The translations under genes and the position numbers were made by a program. A DNA stretch of 64,000 nucleotides from Sphingomonas sp. (lineage in GTDB: Bacteria; Pseudomonadota; Alphaproteobacteria; Sphingomonadales; Sphingomonadaceae): assembly GCF_017304635.1 (NCBI RefSeq), contig NZ_JAFKMA010000004.1, positions 124,001 through 188,000 of the forward strand, written 5' to 3'. Below the pieces are notes generated by a model. The model saw only the letters and a program-made list of their open reading frames with translations. It ran no database searches and was not told where the DNA came from. Of this stretch, positions 32,812 to 40,966 are shown piece after piece. Each line of letters begins with the position of its first letter. The first letter of the stretch is position 1.

Positions 32812-35097
32812 ATGGCGAGCCGCGCGCAGCCGCTCTGGCGCGAGACCGTGCATGCCGGTGCCGCACGCGGCTGGGCCTTGGTGCGCGCGATCGCGGTGTT
32901 CGTGGTGACGGTCGCGCTGGGCGCGGCGCTGGTTACCTATCATTCGGGCGATCCGTCGCTCAGCACGGCGGCCGGCGGCCCGGCGGAGAATCTGCTCGGC
33001 AATCCGGGCGCTTTCGTCGCCGACCTCGCCTTCGCCGTGTTCGGCCTGCCGGTCGCGGCGTTGCTGGGGGTCGGGTTCGTCGTCGCGTGGCGGATGTGGT
33101 GCGACGAGCCGGTCGGGCATTGGCTGCGCATGCTGGCGACCGCGACGATCGGCGTCGCGCTGATGGCGACCGCGCTGACCTTCTATGCGAGCGCGGCGTC
33201 GCTCACCTGGCCGGCGGGGCTCGGTGGATTGGTCGGAATGCTGGTGCACGGCGCGCTCGACTGGGTGATCGCGCTGATCGGCAATCCGAGCGGCGTGCTG
33301 TGGACGGAGCGGCTGGTCGCGGTCGCGCTCGGCTGCGCCGGGTTCGTGCTGTGGTTCATGAGCCTGGAGCTCGACCTGCCGCGCATGCCGCGGTTCAGGG
33401 CCTCGACCGCGACGCCGGTACGCCTGCCCGATCGGCGCGAGGCCGAGCAGGCGTCCGATCAGACGATCCGCCAGCCGCGCGCGGTGGCGCTGCCCGACGA
33501 TCGCCCCGCGCCGGTCATCGCCGACCGGACGCAGCCTGCCAGCCAGGCCAAGCCCGCCCGCGGGCCGAAACAGGCGAGCCTCGACCTGCGCGACAATTAC
33601 CGCCTGCCGACGCTCGACCTGCTGAAAGCCCCGCCGCCGTCCGCAAACGGCCCGATCGACAAGGCGGCACTGGAGCGCAACGCGCGCCTGCTCGAGACCG
33701 TCCTCGACGACTTCCACGTCAAGGGCGCGATCACCGAGGTGCGGCCGGGCCCAGTCGTGACGATGTACGAGCTCGAACCCGCCGCCGGGATCAAGGCGAG
33801 CCGCGTCATCCAGCTGGCCGACGACATCGCCCGCAACATGTCCGCCATCTCGGCGCGCGTCGCGACGGTGCCCGGGCGGACCGTGATCGGCATCGAGCTG
33901 CCCAACGCCAAGCGCGAGATGGTGGCCTTGCACGAACTCGTCGCCGACGACGCGTTCGAGGATCAGAATGCCTCGCTACCGCTGATCCTCGGCAAGAACA
34001 TCGCCGGCGATCCCGTCATCGTCGACCTGGCGCCGATGCCCCACCTGCTCGTCGCCGGCACGACCGGATCGGGCAAGTCGGTCGGGCTCAACTGCATGAT
34101 CCTGTCGCTGCTCTACAAACTGACGCCCGATCAGTGCCGGCTCATCATGATCGACCCGAAGATGCTCGAACTGAGTATGTATGAGGACATTCCGCATCTG
34201 CTCGCGCCGGTCGTGACCGATCCGGCCAAGGCCGTCCGTGCACTGAAATGGGCGGTCGAGCAGATGGAGGAACGCTACCGCCAGATGTCGTCTGTCGGCG
34301 TCCGCAGCCTCGCCAGCTTCAACGACAAGGTCCGTGCCGCCAAGGCCAAGGGCCAGCCGCTCGGCCGCAAGGTCCAGATCGGCTACGAGGACGGCAAGCC
34401 CGTGTACGAGGAGGAGCAGCTCGACTTCCAGCCGCTGCCGCAGATCGTCATCGTGGTGGACGAACTCGCCGACCTGATGATGACCGCCGGCAAGGAAGTC
34501 GAATTCCTGATCCAGCGGCTGGCGCAGAAGGCGCGTGCGGCCGGCATCCATCTCATCATGGCGACGCAACGTCCCTCGGTTGACGTCATCACCGGCGTCA
34601 TCAAGGCGAACCTGCCGACGCGAATCAGCTTCAACGTCACCAGCAAGATCGATTCGCGCACCATCCTGGGCGAGCAGGGTGCGGAGCAGCTGCTGGGCAA
34701 GGGCGACATGCTCTATATGGCGTACGGCAAGCAGATCAGCCGCGTGCATGGCCCGTTCGTCAGCGACGACGAAGTCCACGCCGTCGCCGACCATTGGCGC
34801 GCGCAGGGCCAGCCCGACTACGTCCAGTCGGTCACCGAGGAGAGCGACGACGGCTTCGCGCTCGACGGCGCGCCGCTCGGCGAGGATTCGGCGGAGGACC
34901 AGCAATATCGCGGGGCGATCCAGCTGGTGGTGGAGAGCCAGAAGGCGTCGACGTCGTGGCTCCAGCGCCAGATGCGGATCGGCTACAACTCCGCCGCGCG
35001 CCTGATCGAACGGATGGAAAAGGACGGCATCGTCGGACGCCCCGATCACGTCGGGCGCCGCGAAGTGCTTCGCGACCGCGACGGCAATCCGATTTGA
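32812..35097 (+). CDS. ftsK: DNA translocase FtsK
   Basis: 761 residues. Four N-terminal transmembrane helices (about 20-185) are followed by a Pro/Gln/Arg linker of modest length and the RecA-like motor: Walker A GTTGSGKSVG (from residue 416), Walker B IVIVVDELADLMM, and ATQRPSVDVITGVIKANLPTRISF. The C-terminal gamma winged helix (about 690-761, STSWLQRQMRIGYNSAARLIERMEKDGIVG) reads KOPS sequences. FtsK pumps the terminus region through the septum and activates XerCD. It is shorter than E. coli FtsK because the linker is short. A solo arm of the palindromic repeat lies just downstream. Confidence 0.97.
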   Translation: MASRAQPLWRETVHAGAARGWALVRAIAVFVVTVALGAALVTYHSGDPSLSTAAGGPAENLLGNPGAFVADLAFAVFGLPVAALLGVGFVVAWRMWCDEPVGHWLRMLATATIGVALMATALTFYASAASLTWPAGLGGLVGMLVHGALDWVIALIGNPSGVLWTERLVAVALGCAGFVLWFMSLELDLPRMPRFRASTATPVRLPDRREAEQASDQTIRQPRAVALPDDRPAPVIADRTQPASQAKPARGPKQASLDLRDNYRLPTLDLLKAPPPSANGPIDKAALERNARLLETVLDDFHVKGAITEVRPGPVVTMYELEPAAGIKASRVIQLADDIARNMSAISARVATVPGRTVIGIELPNAKREMVALHELVADDAFEDQNASLPLILGKNIAGDPVIVDLAPMPHLLVAGTTGSGKSVGLNCMILSLLYKLTPDQCRLIMIDPKMLELSMYEDIPHLLAPVVTDPAKAVRALKWAVEQMEERYRQMSSVGVRSLASFNDKVRAAKAKGQPLGRKVQIGYEDGKPVYEEEQLDFQPLPQIVIVVDELADLMMTAGKEVEFLIQRLAQKARAAGIHLIMATQRPSVDVITGVIKANLPTRISFNVTSKIDSRTILGEQGAEQLLGKGDMLYMAYGKQISRVHGPFVSDDEVHAVADHWRAQGQPDYVQSVTEESDDGFALDGAPLGEDSAEDQQYRGAIQLVVESQKASTSWLQRQMRIGYNSAARLIERMEKDGIVGRPDHVGRREVLRDRDGNPI

Positions 35098-35103
35098 CGT
35101 TCA

Positions 35104-35118
35104 CGGTGCCGGCCCGCT
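35104..35118 (+). repeat. Solo arm of the palindromic element (remnant)
   Basis: CGGTGCCGGCCCGCT matches the first 15 bases of copy B, but no second arm follows. It is a likely deletion remnant, 7 bp after the ftsK stop codon. Confidence 0.5.
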
Positions 35119-35210
35119 TGTTTCTGCATGGCTGAAACGCACGTAGCGCGTTCAGAACGGGTTCAAGGCGGCCGCGTCAGGCTATGCCATCCCCCTTTAG
35201 GAGAATATCC

Positions 35211-35819
35211 GTGACGTTTCGCGCCCTCGCGCTGTTGCCCCTGCCCGCGCTGATCGCCGTCGCGCCGGCCGCTTCCTCCGAGTTGAGCCAGGTCCAGGCG
35301 CATCTGTCGGCGGTCGAGTCGATGACCGCGACGTTCACCCAGACCGACCGCAACGGCAAGGTGCTGACCGGCACGCTGTCGCTCAAGCGTCCGGGCAAGG
35401 TCCGCTTCCAGTACGAAAAGGGCGTGCCGATCCTGATCGTCGCCGACGGCAAGTCGCTCTGGTTCCTCGATTACTCGGTCGGACAGAAGCAGCGGTGGCC
35501 GATCGGTGGCTCGCCGCTCGGCGTGCTGCTCGATCCGTCGAAGGACATCGGCCGCTATGCCAAGGTCGTGCCGACCGCCGATCCGGCGATCGTGTCGGTC
35601 GAGGCGAACGATCCCAAGCATCCCGAATATGGTCGCATCACGTTGATCTTCGAGAAAATGGCATCGGCTCCTGCCGGGTTGCAACTGCGTGGCTGGGTCG
35701 CGCTCGATGCGCAGAACAACCGCACCACGATCCGGCTATCTGGGCAGCGATTCAACGTGCCGATTTCCGATGGAACGTTCCGCTTCAACGACCCGGTGAG
35801 GGCGACGACGCGAAAATGA
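35211..35819 (+). CDS. LolA-like outer-membrane lipoprotein carrier protein
   Basis: 202 residues from a GTG start with GGAG 7 nt upstream. An upstream in-frame ATG lies before the ribosome site and was rejected. The signal peptide TFRALALLPLPALIAVAPAAS is followed by the LolA fold: VESMTATFTQTDRNGKVLTGTLSL, KRPGKVRFQYEKGVPILIVADGKSLWFLDY. LolA carries lipoproteins across the periplasm from LolCDE to the outer membrane. It follows ftsK by 113 bp, a usual alphaproteobacterial order. Confidence 0.9.
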   Translation: MTFRALALLPLPALIAVAPAASSELSQVQAHLSAVESMTATFTQTDRNGKVLTGTLSLKRPGKVRFQYEKGVPILIVADGKSLWFLDYSVGQKQRWPIGGSPLGVLLDPSKDIGRYAKVVPTADPAIVSVEANDPKHPEYGRITLIFEKMASAPAGLQLRGWVALDAQNNRTTIRLSGQRFNVPISDGTFRFNDPVRATTRK

Positions 35820-35850
35820 CAGAATCGTTCATCTGCCGGACAGCTAGTCT

Positions 35851-35947
35851 GGCCTAGAAGCGGTCTTGCGGATGTGGGGCGGCCTGGGATTTTCCCCCTG
35901 TTGCCCCGGACGACCCCACTTCCCGCCTGCGTGACGAACGCTAGGTC
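35851..35947 (+). ncRNA. Candidate structured RNA between lolA and xth
   Basis: A nested rod can be drawn by eye. The closing stem is GGCCTAG (35851-35857) with CTAGGTC (35941-35947), inside it GCGG (35868-35871) with CCGC (35923-35926), and then GTGGGG (35874-35879) with CCCCAC (35914-35919), with internal loops between. A GC hairpin plus T-rich tract follows at 35963-35990. No protein-like open frame covers the region. A long rod with internal bubbles is reminiscent of 6S RNA, but sequence identity to that family cannot be shown here. The strand is inferred from the terminator. Confidence 0.4.
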
Positions 35948-35962
35948 GGCCCTCGCTCCATT

Positions 35963-35990
35963 GCCCCCGGAGCGGGGGCCTTTCTCTTTT
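35963..35990 (+). terminator. Intrinsic terminator downstream of lolA / candidate RNA
   Basis: The stem GCCCCC (35963-35968) pairs with GGGGGC (35974-35979) around GGAGC, followed by CTTTCTCTTTTT. This is the only classical GC-hairpin plus T-tract on the plus strand in the lolA-xth gap. Confidence 0.75.
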
Positions 35991-36010
35991 TGATCGCCTC
36001 TCGGCGATTA

Positions 36011-36092
36011 GCGGTGCCAGCCCGCTCCCCCGCCCGACCACCCATAGCATATCCTGGCTGGGTGGTCGGGCGGGGGAGCGGGCTGGCACCGC
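36011..36092. repeat. Palindromic element, copy C
   Basis: Perfect 34-bp inverted repeat (36011-36044 and 36059-36092) around a 14-nt loop, TAGCATATCCTGGC. The arms differ from copies A and B at several places, but each change is mirrored in the other arm. It lies between the candidate RNA/terminator and xth. Confidence 0.93.
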
Positions 36093-36167
36093 ATCCGCGC
36101 GTGAGCGCGGCAAACAACGCCGCGGCGGGCAGGTGACGAAACCTTCCCGACCTCCTAAGTCCCCCCC

Positions 36168-36950
36168 GTGAAGATCGTCTCCTGGAACATCAATTCGGTC
36201 CGCTTTCGCATCGAGATCGTCGCGCGGTTCCTGCGCGAGGCGGCGCCCGACATCCTCTGCCTCCAGGAAACCAAAGTCGTCGATCAGGACTTCCCGCGGG
36301 AGGCGTTCCGCCGGCTCGGCTACAAGACGATCATCCTGCACGGGCAGAAGATGCACCACGGCGTCGCGATCCTGAGCCGCGTGCCTCTGGCCGAGGACGA
36401 TCGCTTCGACTGGCAGGCGAATCGCGAGGCGCGCCATATCGGCGTGCGGCTGGCGAACGGCGTGCGGCTGGAAAACGTCTACGTTCCCGCCGGCGGCGAC
36501 GTGCCCGACCGCGACGTGAATCCGAAGTTCGGGCAGAAGCTCGATTTCGTCGAGCGGATGACGGCGTGGTCGGCGACGCTCGCCTGCCCGACGATCCTGG
36601 TCGGCGACTTCAACATCGCCCCGCTCGAGTCGGACGTCTGGAGCCACAAGCAGTTGCTCAACGTCGTCAGCCATACGCCGGTCGAGGTGGATGCGCTCAA
36701 CCGGCTGAAGGCGTCCAATTCGTGGGTCGATCTCGGCCGGCACTTCTACCCGGCGCCGGCGCGGCTGCACACGTGGTGGAGCTATCGCTCGCCCGACTGG
36801 ACGGTCAACGATCGCGGGCGGCGGCTCGATCATATGTGGGCGACCGCCGATGTCGCCGCGACGGCGCGCGCGCATCATGTGTTCGAGGAGTGCCGGAGCT
36901 GGCTCAAACCCTCCGACCACGTCCCGATCCTGACCGAGTTCGCCCTGTGA
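36168..36950 (+). CDS. xth: Exodeoxyribonuclease III
   Basis: 260 residues from a GTG start. An AP endonuclease and 3'-5' exonuclease of base excision repair, the step after the UDG and MutY glycosylases encoded in this window. Motifs: [57 protein letters not shown] and the catalytic [10 protein letters not shown]. Length and order are typical of Xth. The stop overlaps the ribA start as GTGA. Confidence 0.96.
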   Translation: MKIVSWNINSVRFRIEIVARFLREAAPDILCLQETKVVDQDFPREAFRRLGYKTIILHGQKMHHGVAILSRVPLAEDDRFDWQANREARHIGVRLANGVRLENVYVPAGGDVPDRDVNPKFGQKLDFVERMTAWSATLACPTILVGDFNIAPLESDVWSHKQLLNVVSHTPVEVDALNRLKASNSWVDLGRHFYPAPARLHTWWSYRSPDWTVNDRGRRLDHMWATADVAATARAHHVFEECRSWLKPSDHVPILTEFAL

Positions 36951-38005
36951 GCGGCGCGACCCGAGAGGTAGCGCGGGCGATCGACGCGCTGCGCCGCGGC
37001 TGGCCGATCGCGATTCGTGGCGGCGGTGCGCCGATCGGGCTGCTCGCGGTCGAGACGGCCGACGCCGGGCGTTTGGCCGCGTTCGACCCCGATGCCGCAG
37101 CGCCGGTGCTGCTATCGGCCGGTCGCGCGGCGACGCTGAAGCTCGCCAACCAGATCGCTGCCGCCACCCCCGACGCGCCGGTGCTGGTCGAGCGGGCGCC
37201 GTGGCTCGATTTCGACACGGCGGTGGCGCTGGCCGACCCGCAGTTCGACATGGCGACCCCGCTGAAGGGGCCGTTCCGTGCGCTGCCGGTCAACGATGCC
37301 GACGTCATGACGACGGCGCTGGCGCTGGCGCGGACCGCCGGGGTGTTGCCCGCTTTCTTCGTCGGGGACGCCAGCGAACGGGCGATCTCGACCGCGGACA
37401 TCGCGGCCTTCGAGGATCCGATCCGCCTCGCCATCGCGGCGCGCGCCAGGCTGCCGGTCGCCGACAGCGAGCAGGCCGAGATCGTCGCTTTCCGCACCCC
37501 CGATTCGCCCGGCGAGCATGTCGCGCTGATCGTCGGCCATCCCGACGGCCGCCCGCCGCTCGTCCGCCTCCACAGCGAATGCCTGACCGGCGACGTGCTC
37601 GGCAGCCTGAAGTGCGATTGCGGGCCGCAGCTCCACGCCGCCGTGCACGCGATGGCCGACACCGGCTGGGGTATCCTGCTCTATCTGCGGCAGGAGGGGC
37701 GCGGGATCGGGCTGGTCAACAAGCTGCGCGCCTACGCGTTGCAGGACCAGGGGTTCGACACGGTCGACGCCAACACGCGGCTGGGCTTCGCGATCGACGC
37801 GCGAGATTTCCGGATCGCGGCGCGGATGCTCGATCTGCTCGGGCAGACCACGATCCGCCTGCTGACCAACAATCCGGAGAAGGTGCGCGTGCTCGAATCC
37901 GCCGGCATCACCGTTACCGAGCGCGTGCCGATCGCGCTGCCGGCCAATCGGTTCAACGAAAAATACCTCGCGACCAAACGCGATCGTACGGGGCACCAGC
38001 TTTAG
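36947..38005 (+). CDS. ribA: GTP cyclohydrolase II with a long N-terminal extension
   Basis: 352 residues, against about 200 for a minimal RibA. The C-terminal 200 residues hold the enzyme: zinc site [48 protein letters not shown], and [18 protein letters not shown]. It opens GTP to the first riboflavin precursor. The N-terminal ~150 residues do not show the acidic catalytic loop of the RibB DHBP synthase and look like a degenerate or unrelated module. The GTG start overlaps the xth stop (GTGA), so translation is coupled. An R2 repeat begins 8 bp after the stop. Confidence 0.93.
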   Translation: MSGATREVARAIDALRRGWPIAIRGGGAPIGLLAVETADAGRLAAFDPDAAAPVLLSAGRAATLKLANQIAAATPDAPVLVERAPWLDFDTAVALADPQFDMATPLKGPFRALPVNDADVMTTALALARTAGVLPAFFVGDASERAISTADIAAFEDPIRLAIAARARLPVADSEQAEIVAFRTPDSPGEHVALIVGHPDGRPPLVRLHSECLTGDVLGSLKCDCGPQLHAAVHAMADTGWGILLYLRQEGRGIGLVNKLRAYALQDQGFDTVDANTRLGFAIDARDFRIAARMLDLLGQTTIRLLTNNPEKVRVLESAGITVTERVPIALPANRFNEKYLATKRDRTGHQL

Positions 38006-38013
38006 GCCACCGC

Positions 38014-38123
38014 CAAATTTGACAAAATTGACGGGGGTACGGCGTGCCCCGCGACGTCGATTGGGCGGTGGCGGACGGGGTAGTGGTCATGCCCCCGCCC
38101 TGCCCGGCCAAATCCTACATTGC
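38014..38123 (-). repeat. Composite repeat R2, copy 3
   Basis: Left end CAAATTTGACAAAATTGACG with GGGGTACG; right end CCAAATCCTACATTGC, inverted relative to copies 1 and 2. It lies between ribA and the HAD hydrolase gene and overlaps the latter: the last codons and the TAG stop of that gene (38115-38123) are inside the GCAATGTAGGATTT end. Confidence 0.75.
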
Positions 38124-38780
38124 CAGCAGCGCTCGTACCGCCGCGAAGTCGGTCGCGATCGCATCGACCCCGACCGCGCGCAACCGATCGCCATGATCGG
38201 CCGCGCAATGCGTGCCCGCGCACAGCCCGATGACGTAACCGCCCGACGCCACCGCGCCCGTCGCGCCGACGATCGAATCCTCCAAGATCGCGCAATCGCC
38301 GATCGCGACGCCCAACTGATCCGCTGCGAACAGATAGAGGTCGGGCGCCGGCTTGCCCCGCGTGACATGCTCGCGCCCCGAATAGATATGATCGCCGAAC
38401 ACGTCGCCGAGCCCGATATGGTCGAGGTGCCGACGGATCCAGCGCGTCGCGCTCGATGACACCACCGCCTTGGGCAGGTCGGCCGGCAGCGATTCGACGA
38501 AGTCGACCGCCCCGGCCACCGCGTCGATCCCCGCCGCCATCGCGCGCGCGTCCTCGGCGGCGCGGGCGGTATGGAAATCGGGCGGCAGCGGGCGGCCGAT
38601 CCAGCCTTCGACCTTCGCCAAGAAATCGACGCCCGAATAGCCCATGAAATTGGCCATCGACTGTTCGGGCGTGGTCGGATGGCCGATCGAGGTCAGATAG
38701 TCGGCAAGCTGCCGGTTGCCGACATATTCGCTTTCGATCAGCACGCCGTCGAAGTCGAACAGCAGCGCCTGGAACCTCAT
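38115..38780 (-). CDS. HAD family hydrolase (phosphatase, beta-phosphoglucomutase-like subfamily)
   Basis: 221 residues. HAD motifs: I, LLFDFDGVLIESE with the nucleophile Asp; II, VVSSSATRWIRRHL; III, GKPAPDLYLFAADQLG; IV, CAILEDSIVGATGAVASGG. A helical cap lies between motifs I and II (about 20-90), so it acts on small phosphorylated metabolites; the substrate is not known. The start overlaps the stop of the YggS gene by 4 bp (ATGA). The last residues (LAM) and stop codon are encoded by the R2 repeat end. Confidence 0.9.
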   Translation of the reverse strand: MRFQALLFDFDGVLIESEYVGNRQLADYLTSIGHPTTPEQSMANFMGYSGVDFLAKVEGWIGRPLPPDFHTARAAEDARAMAAGIDAVAGAVDFVESLPADLPKAVVSSSATRWIRRHLDHIGLGDVFGDHIYSGREHVTRGKPAPDLYLFAADQLGVAIGDCAILEDSIVGATGAVASGGYVIGLCAGTHCAADHGDRLRAVGVDAIATDFAAVRALLAM

Positions 38781-39442
38781 GTCCGGTCTCCGAACAGCGC
38801 CGATCCGACGCGCACATGCGTCGCGCCGAGCGTGACCGCGGTCGCGAAGTCGCTCGACATCCCCATGCTGAGCCCGGCAAGGCCATGGTCGCGCGCCAGC
38901 TTCGCCAGCAGCGCGAAATAGGGTGCCGGCTCGACGTCGAGCGGCGGGACCGCCATCAGCCCGACCACCGGCAGGTCGGCGTGGCGCGCCTCGGCCAGCA
39001 GCATCGGCAGCTCGGCCACAGCGCAGCCGCCCTTTTGCGGCTCGTCGCCGATATTGACCTGGACGAAGCAGTCCGGCCGCCGATCGGCTGCGTCCATCGC
39101 CTTGGCGAGTGCCGCGACCAGCGACGGGCGATCGACCGCGTGGATCGCATCGAACAGCGCCACGGCATCGGCCGCCTTGTTCGATTGCAATTGCCCGATC
39201 AGCGCGAGGTGGAGGTCGGGCTGCGCCTCGCGCAGCGTCGGCCATTTCGCCTGCGCTTCCTGTACGCGATTCTCTCCGAACACGCGCTGTCCGGCGGCGA
39301 TCAGCGGCGTGATCGCTTCGATCGGATGAGTCTTGGATACGGCGATCAGGGTGACGGCGTCCTGCCGCCCCGCAAGCTTGCGAGCGGCATCGATCTGGGC
39401 GCGGACGCCGGCGAGCCGCGCGGCGGGGTCGTCGGTCGTCAT
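38777..39442 (-). CDS. YggS family pyridoxal phosphate homeostasis protein
   Basis: 221 residues, a PLP-binding TIM barrel related to the alanine racemase N-domain. The PLP lysine is in LIAVSKTHP, followed by FGENRVQEAQAKWP, HLALIGQLQSNKAADAV and the C-terminal LSMGMSSDFATAVTLGATHVRVGSALFG. It buffers PLP and influences amino/keto acid balance. The chosen ATG (39442) overlaps on the opposite strand with the ATG of the ThiE-like gene: both share the CATG at 39440-39443. Forms a 4-bp-overlap pair with the HAD hydrolase. Confidence 0.93.
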   Translation of the reverse strand: MTTDDPAARLAGVRAQIDAARKLAGRQDAVTLIAVSKTHPIEAITPLIAAGQRVFGENRVQEAQAKWPTLREAQPDLHLALIGQLQSNKAADAVALFDAIHAVDRPSLVAALAKAMDAADRRPDCFVQVNIGDEPQKGGCAVAELPMLLAEARHADLPVVGLMAVPPLDVEPAPYFALLAKLARDHGLAGLSMGMSSDFATAVTLGATHVRVGSALFGDRT

Positions 39443-39983
39443 GCGGCGCGCTATAGGCGTGGCCGTGCCGCGCCGCCAAGCCCCTGCCGCCATTCCGCAC
39501 GTCTGGCTGATGACCGACGAGCGGATGGGCGAGGATTTGTGGCGCGCGCTACGTCGGTTGCCGCGCGGGGGCGGGGTGGTGTTCCGGCATTATGCGACAC
39601 CCCCCGCCGAACGGCGCACGCTGTTCGCGCGCGTCGTGCGCGTCGCGCGAGCGCGGGGACTGATCGTGGTGCGGGCCGGCGCGTGGTGCGGGCCGGGGGC
39701 TGACGGCGTACACAATCAGCGCGGGATCGGGTTGCGGACGGCGGCGGCACATTCGCGAGGCGAGGCGGTGCGTGCGGTGCGACGTGGGGCAGTGGTGGTA
39801 TTCGTATCGCCGGTGTTCGCGACTCGATCGCATCCTGGAGGGGCCGGGCTGGGGCCGCAGGACGCACGGCGAATAATGCAAGGTTTGCCGGTCGTGGCGA
39901 TCGCGCTTGGCGGGATGGATGCGCGGCGGTTCCGCGCACTCACCGGCTTCGATGGGTGGGCGGGGATCGACGCCTGGCTTTGA
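39441..39983 (+). CDS. Thiamine phosphate synthase-like (ThiE/TenI family) protein
   Basis: 180 residues, shorter than ThiE (about 210). A TIM-barrel fragment: VWLMTDERMG at the first strand, then LIVVRAGAWCGPGADGVHNQRG and VVVFVSPVFATRSHPGGAGLG, corresponding to the pyrophosphate-binding SPVFxTxSHPG motif of ThiE/TenI. The Arg-rich N-terminus and missing HLGQxD-type motif make full ThiE activity doubtful; TenI-like or degenerate alternatives are possible. The ATG shares a CATG with the divergent YggS start. If a GTG 27 bp later is used instead, the overlap disappears. Confidence 0.72.
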   Translation: MRRAIGVAVPRRQAPAAIPHVWLMTDERMGEDLWRALRRLPRGGGVVFRHYATPPAERRTLFARVVRVARARGLIVVRAGAWCGPGADGVHNQRGIGLRTAAAHSRGEAVRAVRRGAVVVFVSPVFATRSHPGGAGLGPQDARRIMQGLPVVAIALGGMDARRFRALTGFDGWAGIDAWL

Positions 39984-39990
39984 GAGGCGC

Positions 39991-40017
39991 GCCGCGGCAA
40001 AGCCGCGTCGTCGGTCG
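39991..40017. repeat. 27-bp dispersed repeat, copy 2
   Basis: Identical to 6456-6482. It lies just after the ThiE-like gene stop and is followed by GCTACGCTACGCCGGCCGGG and the terminator below. Confidence 0.6.
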
Positions 40018-40038
40018 TCGCTACGCTACGCCGGCCGG

Positions 40039-40086
40039 GCTTTTTGCTGAAACCTGACTTAGCCCTGCTAAGTCAGGGCAAAAAGC
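40039..40086. terminator. Bidirectional double-hairpin terminator
   Basis: The outer stem GCTTTTTGC (40039-40047) pairs with GCAAAAAGC (40078-40086). The inner stem CCTGACTTAGC (40053-40063) pairs with GCTAAGTCAGG (40067-40077), loop CCT. The A/T tracts give a U-run on both strands, so it should stop transcription from both convergent genes. The right end touches the stop codon at 40087. Confidence 0.88.
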
Positions 40087-40770
40087 TCAGAACCGGAACG
40101 CGGTCCCGACATAGACGGCCTGGCTCTCGCGCCGGTCATCCGGCAACGGCGCGAGGCGGTCGCGATCCTGCGACTTGTAGCGGACACCCGCCGTCACATC
40201 GAGGTTGCGGCTGAGCGAATAGGACCCGCCGATATCGATCATGTTCGACGGACCGCTCGTCAACCGCGCATCGTCGCGGCTCGGCTCGGGATTGCCCTTG
40301 AGCGGCGAGCGGCGCCCGCTCGCCATGCTGGCACCGATATCGACCACGCGGCGCGGTGCCGGCGAACTGCCGATGTCGACCTTCAGGTCGGGCATCACGA
40401 CTCGCGCCGTGACCGGGTTGCCCAGCGAATAGTGGATCGGCGCGATTCCGACCGGCGGCATCGCGGGCTGGTTGCGCAGGCCGATCTCGCCGGCGCGCGC
40501 GGTCACCACCGGCACCGCGATCGACGCGACGCGACGCTCACCGCGCGATTCGGCGGGCGTGAAGCGGAACGGCGTGCCGCCGAGCCCGCTGCGCGCGACC
40601 AGAGCGGCCAGCTTGGGATCGGCCGCCGCGGGCGTGAAGAAGATCTGGCTCGAGCGACCGGCGCTGGCGTTCCGCGCGGCGCTGGCGACGGTCGGCGCGG
40701 GCATGGCATAAGCGGCGGCGACGCCAAGCGTCCCCATCAACGAAGCCATGATCCAGCGCGAAGCAGACAC
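40087..40770 (-). CDS. Exported protein of unknown function, probably outer-membrane associated
   Basis: 227 residues from a GTG start. A signal peptide (WIMASLMGTLGVAAAYA) is followed by a Ser/Ala/Pro-rich region of about 130 residues and then beta-strand-like stretches (NMIDIGGSYSLSRNLDVTAGVRYKS). It ends in a C-terminal outer-membrane signal (AVYVGTAFRF, terminal Phe). This looks like a short beta-barrel or beta-strand anchor, but no named family is recognised. Upstream on its strand is a GGAAC-N16-CGTA sequence that resembles an EcfG-type stress promoter. Confidence 0.7.
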   Translation of the reverse strand: MSASRWIMASLMGTLGVAAAYAMPAPTVASAARNASAGRSSQIFFTPAAADPKLAALVARSGLGGTPFRFTPAESRGERRVASIAVPVVTARAGEIGLRNQPAMPPVGIAPIHYSLGNPVTARVVMPDLKVDIGSSPAPRRVVDIGASMASGRRSPLKGNPEPSRDDARLTSGPSNMIDIGGSYSLSRNLDVTAGVRYKSQDRDRLAPLPDDRRESQAVYVGTAFRF

Positions 40771-40801
40771 CCTGTTGCAGTCCCGTGCGAGTCTCGAACG
40801 A

Positions 40802-40826
40802 TACGGCCCCTACCATGGAAAGTTCC
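40802..40826 (-). promoter_or_regulatory. Possible EcfG-type (general stress) promoter
   Basis: On the minus strand GGAAC (40826-40822), a 16-bp spacer, then CGTA (40805-40802). The alphaproteobacterial EcfG consensus is GGAAC-N16/17-CGTT, so this differs at one -10 base. It would start transcription about 25-30 bp before the 40770 gene. Confidence 0.35.
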
Positions 40827-40900
40827 GACTCCGCCACAGTTCCGACGTCTTTTTTAACGAGTGTTGCATCCAGCCCACAATGAGGCCGAACGGTCGCCGC

Positions 40901-40928
40901 TTGCGGCTGGCCCGCCAGCTTCTATAGA
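40901..40928 (+). promoter_or_regulatory. Possible sigma-70 promoter of the DUF3576-leuS-lptE-holA operon
   Basis: TTGCGG (40901-40906), 16-bp spacer, TATAGA (40923-40928). This is the best -35/-10 pair in the divergent gap and lies about 30 bp upstream of the DUF3576 start. Confidence 0.4.
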
Positions 40929-40966
40929 TGGCCGCCGTCATAGCTTTAAGTGTCAGGATTACCCGA

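Noticed and set aside
35851-35990. Firm assignment as 6S RNA (ssrS)
   Set aside because: The rod shape is suggestive but I cannot verify conserved 6S positions from sequence alone, so it is left as a candidate.
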